Source of the DNA: Sphingomonas cannabina
Lineage (GTDB): Bacteria; Pseudomonadota; Alphaproteobacteria; Sphingomonadales; Sphingomonadaceae
DNA: 64,000 nt
Reading direction: 5' to 3'
Assembly (NCBI RefSeq): GCF_021391395.1
Contig: NZ_CP090059.1
Span: 744,001-808,000, forward strand
Under the pieces are notes generated by a model. It searched no databases. It was not told where the DNA came from and saw only the letters and a program-made list of their open reading frames with translations. This document shows positions 43,768-49,857 of this stretch, one piece after another. Positions within the stretch are counted from its first letter, which is position 1, and each line of letters opens with the position of its first letter. A program made the position numbers and the translations under genes.

Positions 43768-43800
43768 AAAGCCCCTCCCCGTGCCGGGGAGGAGCTTTGC
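43768..43800 (+). terminator. Half-repeat hairpin acting as terminator after nasS
   Basis: The arm GCCCCTCCCC pairs with GGGGAGGAGC around GTGCC, flanked by AAAAA and TTTG, directly behind the nasS stop. It equals one end of the palindromic repeats at 11884, 46475 and 49718, apparently a truncated copy now ending the nasTS transcript. Confidence 0.6.
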
Positions 43801-43864
43801 TGCTCCGCAATGAAATTTTTGCACTTGCGAAATATGACGAAATGAGGAAGCTTTAGCCTCGGAC

Positions 43865-43910
43865 GCGCGACGCTGCGCGCCGAGACATGCGGAAGGGCCC
43901 CAGCGTCGGG
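43865..43910 (+). ncRNA. Nitrate transporter leader: candidate NasT-binding hairpins
   Basis: Two short hairpins precede the terminator. The first is GCGCG-ACGCTG-CGCGC (43865-43880), a hexaloop with A first but C fourth. The second is CCC-AGCGTC-GGG (43899-43910), a hexaloop with A first and G fourth, the pair of bases I recall as conserved in ANTAR targets. Order, loop size and distance to the terminator agree with an ANTAR target; the first loop is not an exact match. Confidence 0.55.
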
Positions 43911-43935
43911 CGCACCTCCGCCAACACGAATCAGC

Positions 43936-43988
43936 AAAGCCGCTGTCCCGCCGCTGCCGATGCGCAGCCGGCAGGAAGCGGCTTTTTT
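43936..43988 (+). terminator. Intrinsic terminator in the nitrate transporter leader
   Basis: AAAGCCGC (43936-43943) pairs with GCGGCTTT, and an inner stem CTGCCG/CGGCAG (43953-43958 and 43969-43974) adds stability; six U (43983-43988) follow. It ends 29 bp before the transporter ATG at 44018, so transcription would stop unless antitermination occurs. This is the expected place for NasT control. Confidence 0.8.
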
Positions 43989-44017
43989 CATGTCCACGCG
44001 CAAGAAGCGAGGGTTCC

Positions 44018-45256
44018 ATGGCCACGACATTCTGGGACAGCGCCAAGTCCGGCGAAAAAAGCGATTTCTGGAAAGCGGGGCACAAGCCCACGCTGATCGC
44101 CGCCTTCCTCTATTTCGATCTCGCCTTCATGGTGTGGGTGCTGCTCGGCCCGCTCGCGCCCGAGATCGCCAAGACCCTCCACCTGACCCCCGCCGAGAAG
44201 GGGCTGATGGTGGCGACGCCGACGCTCGCCGGCGCGGTGCTGCGGCTGGTCAACGGCCTGCTCGTCGACCGAATCGGCCCCAAGCGCTCCGGCGCGATCA
44301 GCCAGCTCATCGTCATCGCCGGCCTGTTCGCCGCCTGGCTGCTCGGCGTGAACAGCTTCGCCGGCACGCTGGCGCTCGGCGTGATCCTGGGCTTCGCCGG
44401 AGCGAGCTTCGCGATCGCGCTGCCGCTCGCCAGCCGCTGGTACCCGCCCGAGCACCAAGGCAAGGCGATGGGCCTCGCCGGCATGGGCAATTCGGGCACC
44501 GTGCTCGCCGCGCTGTTCGCGCCCACCCTCGCCAAGCTGTTCGGCTGGAACGCGGTGCTGGGGCTCGCCTGCATCCCGCTCGCGCTGGTGTTCGCCGCCT
44601 ATATGATCCTGGCCAAGGACGCCCCCAACGCGCCGCCCGCCAAGCCGATCGCCGCCTATCTCCAGCCGCTGAAGACCGCCGACGCCTGGTGGCTGATGGG
44701 CTTCTATTCGGTCACCTTCGGCGGCTTCGTCGGGCTCGCCGCGTCGCTGCCGATCTACTTCACCGACCGGTTCGGCCTCACCACCGTGATGGCCGGCTAT
44801 GCCACCGCCGCCTGCGTGTTCGCTGGCTCGCTGATCCGACCGATCGGCGGCGCGCTGGCGGATGCGATCGGCGGAGTGAAGACGCTGACCGTGGTATTCG
44901 CCGTCGCGGCGCTCGCCCTCGCCGGCGTCAGCGCCGCCCCTGGCGTCGCCAGCGCACTGACGACCTTCGTGGTGGCGATGCTCGCGCTAGGCGCAGGCAA
45001 CGGCGCGGTGTTCCAGCTCGTGCCGCAGCGTTTTCGCGAGGAGATCGGGGTGATGACCGGCCTCGTCGGCATGGCGGGGGGGATCGGCGGCTTCTATCTC
45101 GCTTCGTCGCTGGGGTTCGCCAAGCAGTTCGCCGGCAGCTACCAGCCCGGTTTCCTGATCTTCGCCGGCCTCGCGTTGCTCGCGCTCGCAGGGTTGACCT
45201 GGGTCAAGGGCACGTGGCGTGCGACCTGGAGCCTCGGCTCCGCCGCTCGCATCTAA
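44018..45256 (+). CDS. narK: Nitrate/nitrite MFS transporter
   Basis: Major facilitator protein of 412 residues with twelve predicted helices, of the NarK/NasA nitrate type. Landmarks are the N-terminal FDLAFMVWVLLGPLAPEI, LVDRIGPKRSGAISQL, the nitrate signature GFAGASFAIALPLASRWYPPEHQGKAMGLAGMGNSGTVLAALFAP, and the second-half GNGAVFQLVPQRFREEIGVMTGLVGMAGGIGGF. It imports nitrate for assimilation. The gene follows a leader with an intrinsic terminator and is first of narK-channel, upstream of nirB. Confidence 0.95.
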   Translation: MATTFWDSAKSGEKSDFWKAGHKPTLIAAFLYFDLAFMVWVLLGPLAPEIAKTLHLTPAEKGLMVATPTLAGAVLRLVNGLLVDRIGPKRSGAISQLIVIAGLFAAWLLGVNSFAGTLALGVILGFAGASFAIALPLASRWYPPEHQGKAMGLAGMGNSGTVLAALFAPTLAKLFGWNAVLGLACIPLALVFAAYMILAKDAPNAPPAKPIAAYLQPLKTADAWWLMGFYSVTFGGFVGLAASLPIYFTDRFGLTTVMAGYATAACVFAGSLIRPIGGALADAIGGVKTLTVVFAVAALALAGVSAAPGVASALTTFVVAMLALGAGNGAVFQLVPQRFREEIGVMTGLVGMAGGIGGFYLASSLGFAKQFAGSYQPGFLIFAGLALLALAGLTWVKGTWRATWSLGSAARI

Positions 45257-45267
45257 AGGGGGTATCG

Positions 45268-46473
45268 ATGCGGAAGATCGTCGTAACGGCGGCCGCGCTG
45301 GCCGCCGCAGGGCCGGCTTATGCGCAGGAAATCACCCTGAAACCGCTGGCCGAGGCGCGGCTGCGCTACGAACAGGTCGATCAGGACGACCTCGCCGACG
45401 ACAGCGGCGCGCTGACCGCCCGCGTCCGCACCGGCGTCTCCGCCACCAGCGGCGGCTGGAGCGCGCTGGTCGAGGCGCAGGGCACGCTCTCGATCGCCGG
45501 CGACCATTATGACGGGCTGCACGGCGCCGCGACGCGGCCGCTGATCAACGATCCGCAGGATATCGCGCTCTACCGCGCGCAGCTCCAATATCGCTCGCCC
45601 GCGCTCACCCTCACCGCCGGCCGGCAGCGCATCACCCTCGACGACGAGCGTTTCGTCGGCGCCGCGGACTTCCGCCAGAACGGCCAGACCTTCGACGCGG
45701 TGCGTGCCGAATGGACGCCGCTCAAGGGTCTCAAGGCCGATGTCAGCTATGCCTGGAGCGTGCGCACCATCTGGGGCGTCGACGGCCATGACGCGCGCCA
45801 GCAGGCGGTGTCGGGCGACAATGTCTTCGCCAACCTCGGCTATGCGACGCCGCTCGGAACGCTGACCGGCTTCGCCTATCTCGTCGACCAGGACGAGGCC
45901 GCGGTGCAGGGTTTCCGCCTGTCGAGCCAGACCTATGGCGCCCGCCTCGCCGGCTCGCGACCGCTGGCGAAGGACGTGAAGCTGTTCTGGCAGGCGAGCT
46001 ATGCCACCCAGGCCGACTATCACCACAACCCGAACGACTATCGCGCCGACTATTACCTGATCGACGCGACCCTCGGCATCGGCGGGTGGAAGCTCGGCGG
46101 CGGCTACGAGGTGCTGGGTGCCGACAAGGGCGTCGCGCTCACCTCGTTCCAGGCGCCGCTCGGCTCGGTGTTCAAGTTCCAGGGCTGGGCCGACAAGCTG
46201 GTGACTACCCCCCCGGACGGTGTGCGCGATCTTTATGGCAACCTCGGCCATAGCTGGAAGGGGCTGGGCCCGTTCACCGCGGTATCGCTCCAGGCCGTCT
46301 ATCATCATTTCGGCAGCGATCGGCTCGTCCGTCATTACGGCGACGAGATCGACCTGCTCGCGAGCGGCAAGCTCGGCAAGACGACGCTGTCGGTGCGCTA
46401 CGCCGACTATCAGGCCAAACGCTTCGCCGCCGACACCAGCAAGCTGTGGCTGCAAGTGGACTGGGCGCTGTAA
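45268..46473 (+). CDS. Alginate-export-type outer-membrane channel
   Basis: A 401-residue exported beta-barrel protein. The signal peptide (MRKIVVTAAALAAAGPAYAQ) is followed by an alternating amphipathic pattern through the end, with LTLTAGRQRITLDDERFVGAADFRQNGQTFDAVRAEWTPLKGL typical of the alginate export (Alginate_exp) family and the C-terminal WLQVDWAL ending of an outer-membrane barrel. It starts 11 bp after the transporter stop behind AAAGGGGGT. Position suggests a nitrate-permeable channel rather than alginate export; that is inference. Confidence 0.87.
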   Translation: MRKIVVTAAALAAAGPAYAQEITLKPLAEARLRYEQVDQDDLADDSGALTARVRTGVSATSGGWSALVEAQGTLSIAGDHYDGLHGAATRPLINDPQDIALYRAQLQYRSPALTLTAGRQRITLDDERFVGAADFRQNGQTFDAVRAEWTPLKGLKADVSYAWSVRTIWGVDGHDARQQAVSGDNVFANLGYATPLGTLTGFAYLVDQDEAAVQGFRLSSQTYGARLAGSRPLAKDVKLFWQASYATQADYHHNPNDYRADYYLIDATLGIGGWKLGGGYEVLGADKGVALTSFQAPLGSVFKFQGWADKLVTTPPDGVRDLYGNLGHSWKGLGPFTAVSLQAVYHHFGSDRLVRHYGDEIDLLASGKLGKTTLSVRYADYQAKRFAADTSKLWLQVDWAL

Positions 46474-46474
46474 A

Positions 46475-46619
46475 AAGCTCCTCCCCGGCACGGGGAGGGG
46501 GACCGCCGGCCGGAGGCCGGTGGTGGAGGGGGCCCTCCGCCGAAGATATCGCTTGTGGCGGGGCCCCCTCCACCAAGCCGCTTCGCGTCTTGGTCCTCCT
46601 CCCCACCGGGGAGGAGCTT
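46475..46619. repeat. Palindromic intergenic repeat, copy B
   Basis: The left end GCTCCTCCCCGGCACGGGGA and right end CCCACCGGGGAGGAGC frame inner arms GGTGGAGGGGGCCC and GGGCCCCCTCCACC. It is the same family as 11884-12022 and 49718-49857. It lies directly behind the outer-membrane-channel stop and its first arm may end that transcript. The remaining gap to nirB (46620-46854) holds the attenuator leader. Confidence 0.9.
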
Positions 46620-46685
46620 GTCCGAATGCTGCGTCGCAAAATTTCCTCTTGAACCTACGCCTCCGAATCAGCATCATGCACGGAC

Positions 46686-46735
46686 TCGGGCAAGGTGGCC
46701 CGAACGGGACATAGCTGCCGCTCCCATCGACGGGA
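46686..46735 (+). ncRNA. nirB leader: two hexaloop hairpins matching an ANTAR target
   Basis: Hairpin one is TCGGGC-AAGGTG-GCCCGA (46686-46703) and hairpin two TCCC-ATCGAC-GGGA (46722-46735). Both loops have six bases with A first and G fourth, the recalled ANTAR-binding signature. An 18-nt linker separates them. A third hairpin with loop TTCGAC (46750-46769) and a strong terminator follow. Together they form a likely NasT-controlled attenuator. Confidence 0.7.
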
Positions 46736-46784
46736 TCCGGCGGCGCATCGGCCGGCTTCGACGCCGGCCAGGGTGAATTGGCAA

Positions 46785-46834
46785 GGTCGCCATGCGAGCG
46801 CCGGAATTTCCGGCGGCTCGCATGGCGGCCTTTT
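46785..46834 (+). terminator. Intrinsic terminator in the nirB leader
   Basis: A very long stem: CGCCATGCGAGC on the left pairs with GCTCGCATGGCG on the right, with an inner GCCGGAA/TTCCGGC, one bulged base and a UUUU tail at 46831-46834. It lies 20 bp before the nirB ATG, so the operon cannot be read without antitermination. Confidence 0.88.
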
Positions 46835-46854
46835 CGCGTTCTGGAGCTTGGCAC

Positions 46855-49368
46855 ATGGACTTTACGGGCGACGGCTGGACGGCGGAGGCAGCGGACGAAT
46901 CCGCCGGCGTGCCGGCGCGACGCGAGCGGCTGGTGGTGGTCGGCAACGGCATGGCCGGCTGCCGTGCGATCGAGGAGCTGCTGGCGCGCGACGCGGGCCG
47001 CTACCAGGTGACGATCTTCGGCGCCGAGCCTCGCGTCAACTACAACCGCATCATGCTCTCCCCCGTGCTCGCGGGCGAGAAGAGCTTCGACGACATCGTC
47101 ATCAACGGCCATGATTGGTACCGCGACAACGGCATCGAGCTGATCGCCGGCGATCCCGTCGCGGCAATCGATCGCGTGGGCAGGACCGTCACCTCCCGCG
47201 CCGGCCGTACCGTCGCCTACGACAGGCTGCTGATCGCGACTGGCTCCGATCCCTTCATCATCCCGGTGCCGGGCAAGGACCTGCCCGGCGTGATCAGCTT
47301 CCGCGACATGAACGACGTCGACGCGATGCTCGCCGCGGCGGACAAGGGCGGCGACGCGGTGGTGATCGGCGGTGGCCTGCTCGGCCTCGAAGCGGCGCAC
47401 GGCCTCAGCCTCAGGGGCATGAAGGTCACCGTGCTCCACCTCATGTCGACGCTGATGGAACGCCAGCTCGACGAAGCCGCCGGCTGGCTGCTCAAGTCGG
47501 CGCTGGAGGCGCGCGGTCAGACCATCCTCACCGGCGCCGACACCGCCGAGATCGTCGGCACCGACGCGGTCGAGGGCGTGCGGTTGAAGGACGGCCGCAC
47601 CATCCCGGCGAGCCTGGTGGTGATGGCGGTCGGCATCCGCCCCAACGTCGCGCTCGCCCGCGATTGCGGGCTGGAGGTCGGCCGCGGCATCAAGGTCGAC
47701 GACCATATGGTCACCTCCGACCCGGCGATCCTCGCGGTCGGCGAATGCGTCGAGCACGACGGGCAGGTCTACGGCTTGGTCGCTCCCCTCTGGGAGATGT
47801 GCCGCGCCCTTGCCGACGGGCTGACGGGCAAGCCGACCGGCTACAGGGGCTCGGTCACCTCGACCAAGCTCAAGGTCTCCGGCATCGACGTCTTTTCCGC
47901 CGGCGACTTCGCGGGCGGCGACGGCGCCGAGGACATCGTGCTCCGCGACGCCAGCCGCGGCGTCTACAAGCGCGTCGTGGTCAAGGACGACCGCATCGTC
48001 GGCGCCGTCCTCTACGGCGACACTGCCGACGGCAGCTGGTATTTCGACCTCTTGAAGAAGCGCGAGGACATCTCGGACCTGCGCGACTTCCTCATCTTCG
48101 GCCAGGCCTATGCCTCGGGAGGTGGGCAGGCGGACCCTAAGGCGGCCGTTGCGGCGCTCTCGGACGATGCCGAGATCTGCGGCTGCAACGGCGTCAGCAA
48201 GGGCCAGGTGGTCGCCTGCATCGAGGGCGGAGCGTGCAGCCTCGACGCCGTTCGCGCCGGGTGCAAGGCATCGGCAAGCTGCGGCTCCTGCACCGGCCTC
48301 GTCGAGAATCTGCTCGCGATCACCCTCGGCGATGCGGTCGAGGCGGGGCCCAAGACGCTCTGCAAATGCACCAGCTTCGGCCACGACGACGTCCGGCGGG
48401 AGATCGTCGCGCAGGCGATGAAGTCGATCCCCGAGGTGATGCAGAAGCTCCATTGGTCGACCCCCGACGGCTGCTCCTCCTGCCGCCCGGCGCTCAACTA
48501 CTATCTGCTCTGCGCCTGGCCCGGCGAGTATCAGGACGACCAGCAGAGCCGCTTCGTCAACGAGCGGATGCACGCCAACATCCAGAAGGACGGCACCTAT
48601 TCGGTGGTCCCGCGCATGTGGGGCGGCCTCACCAACCCTCGCGAGCTGCGCGCGATCGCCGACGTCGTCGAGAAATACAACGCGCCGATGGTCAAGGTGA
48701 CGGGCGGCCAGCGCCTCGACATCTTCGGAATCAGGAAGGAGGACCTGCCCGCGGTCTGGGCCGATCTCAATGCCGCCGGCATGGTCTCCGGCCACGCCTA
48801 CGGCAAGTCGCTGCGCACCGTGAAGACCTGCGTCGGCTCCGAATGGTGCCGCTTCGGCACGCAGGATTCGACCGGGCTGGGGGTGAAGATCGAGCGGATG
48901 AGCTGGGGCTCATGGATGCCCCACAAGTTCAAGATCGCGGTGTCCGGCTGCCCCAGGAACTGCGCCGAGGCGACGATCAAGGACTTCGGCGTGGTCTGCG
49001 TCGATTCGGGCTACGAGCTCCACGTCGGCGGCAACGGCGGGATCAAGGTCCGCGCCACCGATCTGCTGTGCAAGGTCGCGACCGAGCAGGAGGCGCTCGA
49101 TTACTGCGCCGCCTTCATCCAGCTCTACCGGGAGGAGGCGCGTTACCTCGAACGCACCGCGCCGTGGATCGAGCGCATCGGCCTCGACTATATCAAGTCG
49201 CGCATCGTCGAGGACGACGAGGGCCGCCGGGCGCTCACCGAGCGCTTCCTCCATTCCCAGCGCTTCAGCCAGGACGATCCCTGGGCCGAGCGCGCCGCCG
49301 GCCAGGCCCGCGAGCAACACGCGCACATGGCGGCGTTCAAACCCATCCGCGAGGAGGAACTGGCATGA
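46855..49368 (+). CDS. nirB: Nitrite reductase (NADH), large subunit
   Basis: Assimilatory siroheme nitrite reductase that converts nitrite to ammonium with NADH; 837 residues. The N-terminal FAD/NAD part has LVVVGNGMAGCRAIEEL and VVIGGGLLGLEAAHGL; a BFD-type [2Fe-2S] domain follows (ICGCNGVSKGQVVACI, SASCGSCTGLVENLL); the C-terminal sulfite/nitrite reductase domain carries the siroheme/4Fe-4S cysteines in TCVGSEWCRFGTQDSTG and VSGCPRNCAEATIKD. The start ATG at 46855 has TGGAG upstream and follows the attenuator. It overlaps nirD by 4 nt. Confidence 0.97.
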   Translation: MDFTGDGWTAEAADESAGVPARRERLVVVGNGMAGCRAIEELLARDAGRYQVTIFGAEPRVNYNRIMLSPVLAGEKSFDDIVINGHDWYRDNGIELIAGDPVAAIDRVGRTVTSRAGRTVAYDRLLIATGSDPFIIPVPGKDLPGVISFRDMNDVDAMLAAADKGGDAVVIGGGLLGLEAAHGLSLRGMKVTVLHLMSTLMERQLDEAAGWLLKSALEARGQTILTGADTAEIVGTDAVEGVRLKDGRTIPASLVVMAVGIRPNVALARDCGLEVGRGIKVDDHMVTSDPAILAVGECVEHDGQVYGLVAPLWEMCRALADGLTGKPTGYRGSVTSTKLKVSGIDVFSAGDFAGGDGAEDIVLRDASRGVYKRVVVKDDRIVGAVLYGDTADGSWYFDLLKKREDISDLRDFLIFGQAYASGGGQADPKAAVAALSDDAEICGCNGVSKGQVVACIEGGACSLDAVRAGCKASASCGSCTGLVENLLAITLGDAVEAGPKTLCKCTSFGHDDVRREIVAQAMKSIPEVMQKLHWSTPDGCSSCRPALNYYLLCAWPGEYQDDQQSRFVNERMHANIQKDGTYSVVPRMWGGLTNPRELRAIADVVEKYNAPMVKVTGGQRLDIFGIRKEDLPAVWADLNAAGMVSGHAYGKSLRTVKTCVGSEWCRFGTQDSTGLGVKIERMSWGSWMPHKFKIAVSGCPRNCAEATIKDFGVVCVDSGYELHVGGNGGIKVRATDLLCKVATEQEALDYCAAFIQLYREEARYLERTAPWIERIGLDYIKSRIVEDDEGRRALTERFLHSQRFSQDDPWAERAAGQAREQHAHMAAFKPIREEELA

Positions 49369-49703
49369 TCGGCGAATGGCTCGACATCGGCTGGCTGCAC
49401 GAGATCCCGCTGCGCGGCGCGCGCACCGTGCCGGTCGACGGCGGCGAGGAGATCGCGGTGTTCCGCACCGGCGACGACAAGGTGTTCGCGCTGGTCAACC
49501 GCTGCCCGCACAAGCGCGGCCCGCTCAGCCAGGGGATCATCCACGGCCACAGCGTCGCCTGTCCGCTGCACAACTGGACCATCGCCCTGGCGACCGGCGA
49601 GGCGCAGGGATCGGACAAAGGCTGCACCCCGACGATCCCCGTCAAGATCGACGCCGGCCGCGTCCTCATCTGCCGCACCGGCGCGCTGAAGGCGGCGGCG
49701 TGA
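49365..49703 (+). CDS. nirD: Nitrite reductase (NADH), small subunit
   Basis: A 112-residue Rieske-like protein that partners NirB. The fold is recognisable from GEEIAVFRTGDDKVFALVNRCPHKRGPLSQG and ACPLHNWTIALATGEAQG; the CPH and CPLHNW boxes resemble Rieske cluster ligands (Cys-His, Cys-His), and in several NirD proteins these remain. The ATG overlaps the nirB stop, so subunits are made in step. The next gene, nasA, follows after a repeat. Confidence 0.95.
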   Translation: MIGEWLDIGWLHEIPLRGARTVPVDGGEEIAVFRTGDDKVFALVNRCPHKRGPLSQGIIHGHSVACPLHNWTIALATGEAQGSDKGCTPTIPVKIDAGRVLICRTGALKAAA

Positions 49704-49717
49704 AGGAAGCCCCCCAG

Positions 49718-49857
49718 ATCCTCCCCGGCACGGGGAGGGGGACCATTCGCGCCAGCGAATGGTGGAGGGGGCCCTCCGCCACGGATTCGCTTGCCGAGGC
49801 CCCCCTCCACCAAGCCGCTGCGCGGCTCGGTCCCCCTCCCCGTGCCGGGGAGGATCT
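49718..49857. repeat. Palindromic intergenic repeat, copy C
   Basis: The left end TCCTCCCCGGCACGGGGAGG and right end CCTCCCCGTGCCGGGGAGGA mirror each other, with inner arms GGTGGAGGGGGCCC and CCCCCTCCACC. It separates nirD from nasA inside the nitrate operon. Its last bases GGGGAGGA lie 3-4 nt before the nasA ATG and provide its ribosome site. Same family as copies A and B. Confidence 0.9.

Noticed and set aside
45253..48795. A 1180-codon open frame antisense to the channel gene and nirB
   Set aside because: Spans two well-supported genes and the nirB leader on the opposite strand, with Arg/Asp/Ala-rich composition and no recognisable domain.
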